Positions 6,605 through 14,003 of a stretch of DNA of 20,914 nucleotides are shown here, in pieces. Source of the DNA: Bacillota bacterium (GTDB lineage Bacteria > Bacillota > Clostridia > Peptostreptococcales > Anaerovoracaceae); assembly GCA_016280485.1 (NCBI GenBank), contig JAEEGU010000153.1, positions 1 to 20,914 of the forward strand, in the 5' to 3' direction. How positions within the stretch are numbered: the stretch's first letter is position 1; every line of letters starts with the position of its first letter. Under the pieces are notes generated by a model. That model was given only the letters and a program-made list of their open reading frames with translations, had not been told where the DNA came from and searched no databases. The translations under genes and the position numbers were made by a program.

Positions 6605-9082
6605 TTGGAAAAGCGTTCAAGCGTAGATTTTCTGAGGATGATGGAAAGGCGACACTACATGCGGATAATTTCCGCCACAGTGGCGCTTTTGCTTGTTCTT
6701 GTAGCTATTGTGATTTGGTTTTTTGGTGCGGTTCACGAGACGATTATGACCTCGGACGGCACTCTTGAATTAGATACGATATCGGTGAGAGTTTTTCTGC
6801 TGATGCTGACCTTTACCATGCTCACCTATCTGATATATATCTTCATCTGGCAAAAGGCACAGTCTCAAACGATGAAGAAACAGTCCCTGTCGGCGGTTTA
6901 TATGGCCGACGCCATCGAGACTCACTATGCCTGCTTTATTCTGCTTGATCTTAAAGAGGGCACATACGAATATCTGCGCGGCAACGGGCGTTTCCTGCAG
7001 TCGATTCCGAGAAAGGGCAAATATGGAGATTTCATGAATTTTCTCTTTTCGATAGCGGCAAAGGAAGAAGAGAAGGTTCGCATGGAAAGCCTCATGCGAC
7101 CTGACGCCTTACGCGAGAGACTTAAAGTCGCGGAGCAAAATGAAGAGTCCGCAGAGGTCAAGGACTGCTTTAAGGTAAGGTTTTTCGGAGAACGCTGGAA
7201 CAACTTCACTCTCCTCGCTGTTGAAAAGGACGAAAATGGCGAGGTTGAAAAAATCATGTTCACGGTGCAGGATGCCACCGAGTACAAGCTCGCGGAGGAA
7301 AGCACCGCGCACCGCGCAGAGCTCATCAGAACCCTCTCGAGCAATTTCAACGGCGTATTCGAGGTTGACCTTGAGGAGCGAACCTTTGAGATTCTGCACT
7401 CACCGGACTGGCTGCCGAAGTTCCTGGGCGAAGATTTCTTCAGAGATAATTCCGTAGACAGGGCATTAAAGGAGTATGCGGAAAGTACCGTGGCAGAGGA
7501 CTACCGTGAGGGTTTCTTAGAGGTTTCCTCTCCGGAATATGTTTATGAAGCGCTAAAGGATAAACAGTATTTCACCTTTACATATATGGAGGAGCGTTCG
7601 GGAAAGCAATCCTACGCTCAGCTTAAAATCAGCAAGGTTGGCGGCGACGAAAAGCATGTGGTTTACGGCTTTGCGGACGTTGATGCGGAGAAGCAGACAG
7701 AAATCCGTCAGCGCAGCATGCTCATGAAGGCGCTCAACGAAGCGGAGCGCGCGAACCTTGCAAAAACAACCTATCTTTCGAACATTTCGCACGACATCCG
7801 TACGCCTATGAATGCGGTGCTCGGCTTTACCATGCTTGCGCAGGCACATGTCGACGACCAGAAAAGGGTTTCGGAATATCTCGAAAAGGTTCGGACCTCG
7901 AGCAGACTCCTGCTTTCACTGGTTAACGACGTGCTTGATATGCGTCGCATAGAAAGCGGCAAGATTACGCTTGAAGAGACCTCCTGCAGCTTAAACGATA
8001 TCCTCGATGACATAGAGGGCACCTTCATGCAGGCGGAAAAGGACAAAGATATCCGCTTTGTCGTTAACAGAAATGCTCTTATCGATGACATGGTTTACTG
8101 CGACAAGCTGCGTCTTTCGCAGATTCTCATGAATATTGTTTCAAACGCGTTTAAGTTTACGGACAAGGGCGGCGAAATCGAGCTGAAGGTACGACAAAAG
8201 GCTGAGAGCAGCAGAGGTACGGGCAGCTACGTATTCACCGTTCGCGACACGGGTGTCGGAATGAACGAGGAGTTCCTCGAGCACATCTGGGAGCCGTTTG
8301 AAAGAGACTCTACGAACAAGCTTACAGACGACAACAGCACCGGCCTTGGTATGCCGATTGCAAAGAGCCTTGTGGAGCTCATGGACGGCGAGATTTCCGT
8401 CGAGAGCGAGGTTGGTGTCGGAACCACCTTCACAATCTTCCTCACCTTCCGCCAGAGCGACCGCGCAGCTGAAAAGAGGACCGCAGTCGGTGGCCCTGTA
8501 AGGATGCCTATGCCGGCACGCGGCTTCCAGGCCGAAGAAGAGGCAAAGGGCCTGAGGCCTGAGGTTGACGAGGCGATAGAGGCGGCGAAGGAGAGAGCCC
8601 GCTACGAAAAACAGCTCGCGAAAAAGGCGGCCGAAAGCGAAGAGGCGGACGAAGACAAGACCTTCAGCCTCCAGGAACAGCTTGAGCTTGCGAAAACGAT
8701 AGGTCGCGGCAAACGCGTGCTCCTGGTGGACGATAATGACATAAACCTTGAAATCGGAAGCGAAATTCTAAAGGAGGCCGAGTTTGAAGTCGATCTTGCG
8801 GAGAACGGCAGACTGGCCCTGCAAAAGATAGAGGCAGCGGCACCCGGAGCCTATGACATTGTGTTTATGGATATTGAAATGCCTGTCATGGACGGGTATG
8901 ATGCAACGCGTGCGATTCGCAATCTGGACGATCCCGGCAAGGCGGCAACAAAGGTTGTTGCGATGACTGCAAATGCCTTTGAGGAGGACAGACAGCTCGC
9001 AATGGAGGCGGGAATGGATGCGCACATTGCAAAGCCGGTCAGCCTGGCAAAGATAATCGAAACGCTTTCAAGACTTGTATAA
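6605..9082 (+). CDS. Membrane-bound hybrid histidine kinase (two TM helices, PAS-like, HisKA, HATPase, REC)
   Basis: From the TTG start the protein has 825 residues. Two membrane helices (about 21-43 and 63-82) leave only some 20 residues outside, so sensing probably occurs in the membrane or cytoplasm. Two PAS-like regions (about 98-230 and 238-365) follow. The HisKA H-box is SHDIRTP with His396. The ATPase domain has NIVSNAFKF (Asn514), DTGVGM and STGLGMPIA. An Ala/Glu/Lys-rich linker (about 640-690) leads to a C-terminal receiver domain, VLLVDDNDIN with phospho-acceptor Asp756 in FMDIEMPVMDG and Lys in AKPVS. No HPt or DNA-binding output domain is present, so the phosphate must pass to a separate protein encoded elsewhere. 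It follows the nucleotidyltransferase by 26 bases. The start is uncertain: TTG 6569 or ATG 6638 are alternatives. Confidence 0.92.
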   Translation: MEKRSSVDFLRMMERRHYMRIISATVALLLVLVAIVIWFFGAVHETIMTSDGTLELDTISVRVFLLMLTFTMLTYLIYIFIWQKAQSQTMKKQSLSAVYMADAIETHYACFILLDLKEGTYEYLRGNGRFLQSIPRKGKYGDFMNFLFSIAAKEEEKVRMESLMRPDALRERLKVAEQNEESAEVKDCFKVRFFGERWNNFTLLAVEKDENGEVEKIMFTVQDATEYKLAEESTAHRAELIRTLSSNFNGVFEVDLEERTFEILHSPDWLPKFLGEDFFRDNSVDRALKEYAESTVAEDYREGFLEVSSPEYVYEALKDKQYFTFTYMEERSGKQSYAQLKISKVGGDEKHVVYGFADVDAEKQTEIRQRSMLMKALNEAERANLAKTTYLSNISHDIRTPMNAVLGFTMLAQAHVDDQKRVSEYLEKVRTSSRLLLSLVNDVLDMRRIESGKITLEETSCSLNDILDDIEGTFMQAEKDKDIRFVVNRNALIDDMVYCDKLRLSQILMNIVSNAFKFTDKGGEIELKVRQKAESSRGTGSYVFTVRDTGVGMNEEFLEHIWEPFERDSTNKLTDDNSTGLGMPIAKSLVELMDGEISVESEVGVGTTFTIFLTFRQSDRAAEKRTAVGGPVRMPMPARGFQAEEEAKGLRPEVDEAIEAAKERARYEKQLAKKAAESEEADEDKTFSLQEQLELAKTIGRGKRVLLVDDNDINLEIGSEILKEAEFEVDLAENGRLALQKIEAAAPGAYDIVFMDIEMPVMDGYDATRAIRNLDDPGKAATKVVAMTANAFEEDRQLAMEAGMDAHIAKPVSLAKIIETLSRLV

Positions 9083-9106
9083 ATATATTTAAAAGGGGGA
9101 ACAGGC

Positions 9107-10027
9107 GTGATTTGGCAAAACCTGCATTCGCACACGTTTTATGACGACGGGCAGTGTACGGCCGATATGATGGTACAGGGCGCGATTGAAGCAGGCCTCG
9201 ACTCTGTCGGGATTTGCTGTCACAGCCCCATCACAAGGCAGGACACGACCTGGTGCATAAAGCCAAAGGACATAAACGACTTCAAGCACGAGGTCTACAT
9301 GGTCCGCGAAAAGTACAAGCAGCACATTGATGTCTATTGCGGTGTTGAGCTCGACCTTATGACGGATGAAAAATTCGATTTGTTCGGGTTTGAATATGTA
9401 ATTGGCGCAGTTCACTTTCTGCCGCTTCCCGACGGGACGGAGGAGCACTTAAAAAACGAGACGATTGACCGCATCCCGACCGAATCGGGTGGAGTGGGAA
9501 TAATGTACCGCGAGGTCGATTTTTCCCGCGAAAAGCTGAAATATTATGTGGACTACGGCTATGAGTTCGACGCGGCAGCGGCTGCGGAGCTCTACTACAG
9601 CCAGTATTTAAAGCTTGCGAAAAATCCCAATGTGGACATCGTTGCCCACTACGATTTAATAACAAAATTTGACGAGCCTGTGGACAGGAGAAAGCAGGAT
9701 CCGGAGCCGATTTTCGACATCGAGGACAAGGCATATCTTGAGGCGGCATTCGAGGGAATGCGCGCTCTTGTTAAAAGCGAAAAGATTTTCGAGATAAACA
9801 CAGGAGCGGTGAGCAGGGGTTATCGTGACAGCTTTTACCCCGCAGAGAGACTGCTGCGTGAAATAAAAAATATGGGCGGCCGCATTACTCTCGGAGCGGA
9901 CGCGCATCGCCCGGAGCATGCGGGCTTCATGCTGGAAGAAGCGGCAGAGTATGCCGTAAAATGCGGATTTGAAGAGGTATGGGTTTTGGAAAAGGGAAAG
10001 TTCGTTCCCGTACCGATCAGAGAATAG
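9107..10027 (+). CDS. PHP-domain phosphoesterase, histidinol-phosphatase-like
   Basis: This 306-residue protein begins NLHSHTFYDDG, the first metal-binding motif of the PHP family (His7, His9). His38 (CCHSP), the GVELDL segment and the closing D-x-H (Asp265, His267 in GADAHRP) complete the trinuclear metal site. The length and the HSHT/GADAH pattern are those of HisJ/HisK-type histidinol-phosphatases, which release phosphate from histidinol phosphate in histidine synthesis. No other his genes are in the window, so another phosphoester substrate is possible. The start is GTG with a strong AGGGGGA eight bases upstream. It follows the kinase by 24 bases and precedes the CCA enzyme by 22, consistent with one transcript. 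Confidence 0.85.
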   Translation: MIWQNLHSHTFYDDGQCTADMMVQGAIEAGLDSVGICCHSPITRQDTTWCIKPKDINDFKHEVYMVREKYKQHIDVYCGVELDLMTDEKFDLFGFEYVIGAVHFLPLPDGTEEHLKNETIDRIPTESGGVGIMYREVDFSREKLKYYVDYGYEFDAAAAAELYYSQYLKLAKNPNVDIVAHYDLITKFDEPVDRRKQDPEPIFDIEDKAYLEAAFEGMRALVKSEKIFEINTGAVSRGYRDSFYPAERLLREIKNMGGRITLGADAHRPEHAGFMLEEAAEYAVKCGFEEVWVLEKGKFVPVPIRE

Positions 10028-10049
10028 AGAGCAGAAAGGCATTTTCCGT

Positions 10050-11477
10050 ATGGAAAAAGAAAAGGATCTCAGCCTTGCGATAGCAAAAGAGGTTGCGTCG
10101 GCCGGCGGCAGAGCCTATCTTGTCGGCGGCATCGTGCGCGACAGGCTGATAAACAGAGAAAACAAGGATATAGATATAGAGGTTCACGGAATAGAGCCCG
10201 GGAGACTTACGGAAATTCTCGACAGAGTTGCGCCGCTGCGCTCCGAGGGCAAAAAGCGCGGCCACTTTATGAAGGGAGCCAGCTTTGGCGTCTACGGCAT
10301 TTACGGGAGCGACATTGATATCGCGATGCCCCGAACAGAGGCGGCGACGGGCCGCGGCCACAAGGATTTCGAGGTTTTTGTGGACCCGTACCTCGGCACG
10401 GAAAAGGCTGCAGCGCGCAGAGACTTCACAATAAACGCGCTGATGCAGGATATACTGACCGGAGAGATTGTGGATCACTTCGGCGGACAAGAAGATCTTA
10501 AGGCAGGCGTTTTGCGGCACATCACGCCGGAAGGCTTTGCGGAGGATCCGCTTCGCGTATTTCGAGCGGCGCAGTTCGCGGCAAGGTTTAAATTTGAGGT
10601 GGCACCCGAAACCATTGAGCTTTGCGGCAGAATGGACGTTTCGGCACTTTCAAAAGAGCGCGTGATGGGGGAGCTTGAAAAAGCTTTGCTTCGCGCGGAA
10701 AAGCCGAGCGTCTTCTTCGAAGTGCTTCGAAAGATGAATCGGCTTGAGCCTTGGTTTTCGGAGCTTGAGCCGCTTATAGGCCTGGAGCAAAGCCCGATTT
10801 ACCACCCCGAAGGGGATGTGTGGGTTCACACCATGCAGGTCCTCGATAATGCGGCAGCGGTGCTTGGTGAGTGCCGGGCAGCCGGTGAGGGAAATGTGCG
10901 CAGGCCCGCAAGCGAAAAGGGCTTCATGCTTGCGGCACTTATGCACGATCTTGGAAAAGCGGTCACAACTGCGGAAATCGATGGGCGAATCCGTGCCCTC
11001 CAGCACGAAACCAAGGGCCTTCCGATAGCAAAAGAACTGCTCTCAAGGCTCACAGAAGAGAAAGTCTTGCACAAGTATGTGCTCAATATGATAGAATTAC
11101 ATATGAGGCCGAATATGCTGGCGGGGCAGAAAAGCGGAGTCAAGGCAACAAATCGCCTTTTCGATGCGAGCGTTGACCCGGCGGGGCTGATTCTTTTGGC
11201 GCGCTGTGACAGGCGCCGTGAGACGGATGAAGGCTTTGACTACAGCGAATACGAAGGGTATCTTTGGGAGAGGCTTGAGGTATACGAGGAAATGATGAAA
11301 AAGCCGTTTGTCGGCGGAGAAGACTTGATAAAGGCGGGGTTAATCCCGGATGAGGACTTTTCCCTGATCCTCGAATACGCGCACAAGCTGCGGCTTTCCG
11401 GGGTTCCGAAAAAGGAGGCCCTGTGCATGTCGCTTGGCTATGCGGAGGAGCTGGCCGAAAAAAACGAAGAAAATTGA
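10050..11477 (+). CDS. cca: CCA-adding tRNA nucleotidyltransferase with HD domain
   Basis: The 475-residue protein starts at ATG 10050; the open frame upstream overlaps the PHP gene and has no conserved content. The nucleotidyltransferase head has LVGGIVRD (24-31) and the metal-binding D-x-D (Asp40, Asp42 in NKDIDIEVHG). RRDFTINAL and EDPLRVFRAAQFAARF are the typical class II motifs for base selection and tRNA binding. The C-terminal half holds an HD phosphohydrolase domain with MHDLGK (His299-Asp300). This head-plus-HD layout occurs in bacterial CCA enzymes that build or repair the 3' CCA of tRNA. Pure poly(A) polymerase activity cannot be excluded but is less likely in Clostridia. The ribosome binding site is a modest GAAAGG ten bases upstream. 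Confidence 0.92.
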   Translation: MEKEKDLSLAIAKEVASAGGRAYLVGGIVRDRLINRENKDIDIEVHGIEPGRLTEILDRVAPLRSEGKKRGHFMKGASFGVYGIYGSDIDIAMPRTEAATGRGHKDFEVFVDPYLGTEKAAARRDFTINALMQDILTGEIVDHFGGQEDLKAGVLRHITPEGFAEDPLRVFRAAQFAARFKFEVAPETIELCGRMDVSALSKERVMGELEKALLRAEKPSVFFEVLRKMNRLEPWFSELEPLIGLEQSPIYHPEGDVWVHTMQVLDNAAAVLGECRAAGEGNVRRPASEKGFMLAALMHDLGKAVTTAEIDGRIRALQHETKGLPIAKELLSRLTEEKVLHKYVLNMIELHMRPNMLAGQKSGVKATNRLFDASVDPAGLILLARCDRRRETDEGFDYSEYEGYLWERLEVYEEMMKKPFVGGEDLIKAGLIPDEDFSLILEYAHKLRLSGVPKKEALCMSLGYAEELAEKNEEN

Positions 11478-11498
11478 AAGTAAAGCAGGAGAGAATTT

Positions 11499-12410
11499 AT
11501 GTCTAACATGTCGTTACAGCAGGAATACATGCAGCTGATGCGAAAGCTCAGGGAGTTTGATTTCGAGGGCTTTTTCTATTACATGGACTTTGAGAAATTT
11601 GCAAAGGCCTTTGAGGCGGGTGGAATTGACGGCGAGGAGCGTCAGAACTGGATTGCGCTTGATACGCAAAGGTTCGTACGCCTGCGCTACACGCCAAAGC
11701 CGGACGAGCTCTACGATATGGAAGGAATCAAGCTTGACGAGGAGAGGCTGCCGCACATGGCAATCCCTGTCTGCCTGATTTTCGACAGCAGAATTGCCGG
11801 CACCGAGGGCGTTCGCTTCGCGGACGGTGATTCCTCCTTCAGAGGTACGGTTTATTATAAAAACATGGAGGATGCCGCAAACCAGATTGACTGGAGAGCG
11901 GTGTTCAGGCCTGCCCCGGCAAACAGAAACGAGCACGATACAAATGCGCGTATGCGCGCGACAGAGCTGCTCTATCCGGAAAAGATTCCGATGAGCTATG
12001 TCGAAAAGGTTGTGTTCAGGACCGAAGCCGACAAGAAAAATGCGGTTCACATGTTTGGGCCGGATCGTCGCTTTGAGGTAAACAACAAAAAGTTTTTCTG
12101 CTTCAAGGGCTTCACCCTGGGGCCAAATGAGAGGAAAAATATATTCAACTATATCCTGGACTACGATGTCGAGGTTCGCCGCGGTGTGGAGGTGGAGATT
12201 GTTTACCGCTTTGCATCCGACGATATGAAGGATTATCATCATGAGTTCAAGATAGAATACAAAAACGGCGATATGCTGATTGACGATGAAGGGTATTTCA
12301 AATCCGGGCTCCTCTGGCACTGGATTGGCGAGCTCGACTATGATATGCCGTTCACACTGACATATACAATCAATGGGCACCAGGTTATCTATTATCGCTA
12401 CGGGTATTAA
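11499..12410 (+). CDS. Divergent DarT-like (DUF4433-type) protein with C-terminal beta-rich domain
   Basis: This 303-residue protein is not a recognised housekeeping enzyme. Residues about 25-185 resemble DarT, the DNA ADP-ribosyltransferase toxin. FVRLRYTPKPDELY (59-72) matches the family's YVPFYF-P-PML block. VRFADGD...VYYKN...QIDWRAVF (105-136) matches the FTD...YY...IDW block, and RATELLYPEKIPMSYVEKVV (153-172) matches the AE-L-P-I segment with the catalytic Glu (Glu156). The N-terminal NAD-binding His-x-Thr element is replaced by FYYMDF (26-31), and the stretch after it is shorter than usual. Residues about 190-303 add a beta-strand-rich domain with many aromatics. No DarG-type macrodomain antitoxin is adjacent. 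It sits 21 bases after cca. DarT homology is from remembered family sequences; enzymatic activity is uncertain. Confidence 0.6.
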   Translation: MSNMSLQQEYMQLMRKLREFDFEGFFYYMDFEKFAKAFEAGGIDGEERQNWIALDTQRFVRLRYTPKPDELYDMEGIKLDEERLPHMAIPVCLIFDSRIAGTEGVRFADGDSSFRGTVYYKNMEDAANQIDWRAVFRPAPANRNEHDTNARMRATELLYPEKIPMSYVEKVVFRTEADKKNAVHMFGPDRRFEVNNKKFFCFKGFTLGPNERKNIFNYILDYDVEVRRGVEVEIVYRFASDDMKDYHHEFKIEYKNGDMLIDDEGYFKSGLLWHWIGELDYDMPFTLTYTINGHQVIYYRYGY

Positions 12411-12425
12411 AGCCTTCCCCTTGAG
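12409..12425 (+). repeat. Truncated copy of the palindromic repeat's left arm
   Basis: AAAGCCTTCCCCTTGAG is repeated identically at 12447-12463, 38 bases later. This first copy lacks the matching right arm and is followed by a degenerate GAGGAGTTGGAT. It begins on the stop codon of the DarT-like gene. Confidence 0.7.
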
Positions 12426-12446
12426 CAGAGGAGTTGGATTATCCAA

Positions 12447-12495
12447 AAAGCCTTCCCCTTGAGGGGAAGGTGGCGCGAAGGCGCCGGATGAGGTG
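12447..12495 (+). repeat. Double-hairpin palindromic repeat element
   Basis: Two adjacent perfect hairpins are visible: CCTTCCCC-TTGA-GGGGAAGG (12451-12470) and GGCGC-GAAG-GCGCC (12472-12485). They are followed by GGATGAGGTG. Elements of the form CCTTCCCC...GGGGAAGGTGGC...GGATGAGG are, from memory, common interspersed repeats in Clostridia. It lies between two co-directional genes and its end serves as the ribosome binding site of the hydrolase gene. Confidence 0.75.
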
Positions 12496-12499
12496 TTTT

Positions 12500-13324
12500 A
12501 TGAAAGAAAGATACAGTACGAATTTACACGAAGAGCACTACTTTGCAGACCCCGCTCGCCCTATGGGCGACGGCATTATGATTCGTGGTCGCCGTGGAAA
12601 AATTTTTGCGCAAGGGTACGTTCCGGGCGGCGAGGGTCCGTTTCCGACCGTAATTCTGTTCCACGGGATTCCGGGAAATGAGCAGAACCTTGACCTCATG
12701 CAGCACCTTCGAAGATGCGGCTTTTCTGTCATCACCTTTCACTACAGCGGCTGCTGGGGTAGCGAAGGCGAATACCGCATCGCAAACAATCTCGAGGACT
12801 CGGAGACCGTCTTTGAATTCGTAAAATCGTGCGGTGCTGACTGGATGGGCTTTGACCCTGACAACATCTACGTTGTCGGACACAGCCTTGGCGGCTTTGC
12901 CGCGGCTCATATGATGGCGCGCCACAGCGAAATAAAGGGCGGCGTTCTTATCACGCCTTGCGACATCGGCCGCTTCGCTAAGATGTCAAAGGAGGGCGCA
13001 GAAGGCGTTCACGCGATCCTTGAGGATGCACAGAACTGGCTTAACGAGACATCCGCCGAAATCATGGAGGAAGAGCTTCGCGCTCATGCAGAGGACTACC
13101 CTCTCGCAACTCTTGCGGGAAGGCTTGCCGGCAGGCCGCTTCTCATAATCGGCGGCACACTCGATACCGCGACACCTCCAAAGGACCATTGCGAGCCACT
13201 TGAAAGTGCGCTTAACGCAGAAGGCGCAAAGCACTTTAAGTCGCTGCGTTTTCCAATCGACCACAGTGCATCCGATTATCGCCTCGCACTGTGCGACGCC
13301 GTGGCAGAATTTTTGACTGAATAA
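12500..13324 (+). CDS. Alpha/beta-hydrolase fold protein
   Basis: With start ATG 12500 the product has 274 residues. An in-frame start exists at 12434, but the extra 22 residues would be translated repeat DNA, so the shorter form is preferred. The catalytic triad is clear: the nucleophile elbow GHSLGG (Ser129), Asp222 in GGTLDTATP and His255 in PIDHSASD. The oxyanion-hole motif FHGIPGNEQN (54-63) precedes them. There is no signal peptide, so it acts in the cytoplasm. The family includes esterases, peptidases and acyl-transferases; the substrate cannot be read from the sequence. GAGGTG (12490-12495), the end of the palindromic repeat, is the Shine-Dalgarno. It ends the long gene run; no clear terminator follows. 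Confidence 0.87.
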   Translation: MKERYSTNLHEEHYFADPARPMGDGIMIRGRRGKIFAQGYVPGGEGPFPTVILFHGIPGNEQNLDLMQHLRRCGFSVITFHYSGCWGSEGEYRIANNLEDSETVFEFVKSCGADWMGFDPDNIYVVGHSLGGFAAAHMMARHSEIKGGVLITPCDIGRFAKMSKEGAEGVHAILEDAQNWLNETSAEIMEEELRAHAEDYPLATLAGRLAGRPLLIIGGTLDTATPPKDHCEPLESALNAEGAKHFKSLRFPIDHSASDYRLALCDAVAEFLTE

Positions 13325-13363
13325 CAATTTAAGGTTTTGGGAAAGGGTACATGAAACTTGTAC

Positions 13364-13392
13364 TTGCGTAAAAATTTCGGAAGTGCTATACT
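13364..13392 (+). promoter_or_regulatory. Promoter of the lipoprotein gene
   Basis: TTGCGT (13364-13369), a 17-bp spacer and TATACT (13387-13392) with an extended -10 TGC just before predict transcription from about 13399, 50 nt before the start codon. Confidence 0.65.
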
Positions 13393-13396
13393 TATT

Positions 13397-13420
13397 CTCG
13401 CCGTGAGGAATTGCGGCGAG
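13397..13420 (+). other. 5' stem-loop of the lipoprotein mRNA
   Basis: CTCGCCG (13397-13403) pairs perfectly with CGGCGAG (13414-13420) around a 10-nt loop. It would lie at the extreme 5' end of the predicted transcript. No poly-T follows directly, so it is more likely an mRNA-stabilising or protein-binding hairpin than a terminator. Confidence 0.5.
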
Positions 13421-13449
13421 ACTTTTATTGAAAAGGGGAGAAAATTAAA

Positions 13450-13935
13450 ATGAAAAAATTATTAACAGTATTACTCGTATTACTCTTGGCCTTTGGCATG
13501 GCAGCCTGCGGCAGTGACACTGCGCAGCCTGATGCAAACGTGCAGCCTGACGCAAACGTAGATAACACATTGGACACTGCGGATAGCGGCGAAACAATCG
13601 ACACTTCCATGGAGGTTCCGGTAATAGAGGGACCGATTGTACAGGATTCCGCAGACGGAGATGCTTACGAGCTTCTTTACATCTGGCCTTGGACAGAGGG
13701 TGCTGACGGATACGAGGTTCGCGAATGGAGCAAGTACTACATGGACGAAGAGTACCCGGAGGAATATAAGACAACCTTCCTTACGGCTGATGACGCGCAG
13801 ATGGGCTATGTTTGCGGAGGTCAGGATCGGTTCGATTTCAAGGTTATCGTTCGTGCATACAAAGACGTTGACGGACAGCGCGTATACAGCGACTGGAGCG
13901 CAGAAGCCATAGGGTCGCTCGGTATTCCGCAGTAA
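13450..13935 (+). CDS. Small lipoprotein with fibronectin-III-like domain
   Basis: The 161-residue precursor has a classic lipoprotein signal: MKKL, a hydrophobic core (4-15) and the lipobox GMAAC with the lipidated Cys20. Processing by signal peptidase II would anchor it in the outer face of the membrane. Residues 25-36 contain a duplicated QPDANV in an acidic, low-complexity linker. Residues about 72-155 look like a fibronectin type III/Ig-like fold: a tryptophan in the first strand (IWPWTEGADGYEV) and the V-AY----G-YSDWS ending. The function is unknown; such domains bind proteins or glycans. It has its own promoter and a GAAAAGGGGAG ribosome binding site. It stands alone between the hydrolase and the ribosomal operon. 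Confidence 0.85.
   Translation: MKKLLTVLLVLLLAFGMAACGSDTAQPDANVQPDANVDNTLDTADSGETIDTSMEVPVIEGPIVQDSADGDAYELLYIWPWTEGADGYEVREWSKYYMDEEYPEEYKTTFLTADDAQMGYVCGGQDRFDFKVIVRAYKDVDGQRVYSDWSAEAIGSLGIPQ
13525..13560 (+). repeat. 18-bp tandem duplication inside the lipoprotein gene
   Basis: Two copies of an 18-bp unit (13525-13542 and 13543-13560) differ at two bases and encode QPDANV twice in the linker behind the lipid anchor. In-frame unit gain or loss would change only linker length. Confidence 0.85.
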
Positions 13936-13969
13936 AAGGCAAAAAACACGCTCAAAGTGCAAAAACCAC

Positions 13970-13997
13970 TTGCTTTTTGCGGCAGGTATGGTATGAT
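13970..13997 (+). promoter_or_regulatory. Promoter of the rpsF-ssb-rpsR operon
   Basis: TTGCTT (13970-13975), a 16-bp spacer and TATGAT (13992-13997) with extended -10 TGG predict a start near 14004. A 7-bp hairpin (GCAAAAA 13959-13965 with TTTTTGC 13974-13980) overlaps the -35 box and may help terminate the lipoprotein transcript. Confidence 0.6.
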
Positions 13998-14003
13998 ATA
14001 TGG

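Noticed and set aside
9969..10049. Longer N-terminus for the CCA-adding enzyme
   Set aside because: It overlaps the PHP gene and adds residues not seen before the conserved LVGGIVRD motif at its usual distance.
11514..12446. Long open frame (310 codons) on the minus strand opposite the DarT-like gene
   Set aside because: It lacks a ribosome binding site and has an unusual Ile/Val/Cys-rich composition. The plus-strand gene has a proper start, operon spacing and family motifs.
12434..12499. Longer N-terminus for the alpha/beta hydrolase
   Set aside because: The extra residues are translated palindromic repeat, and the Shine-Dalgarno fits the ATG at 12500.
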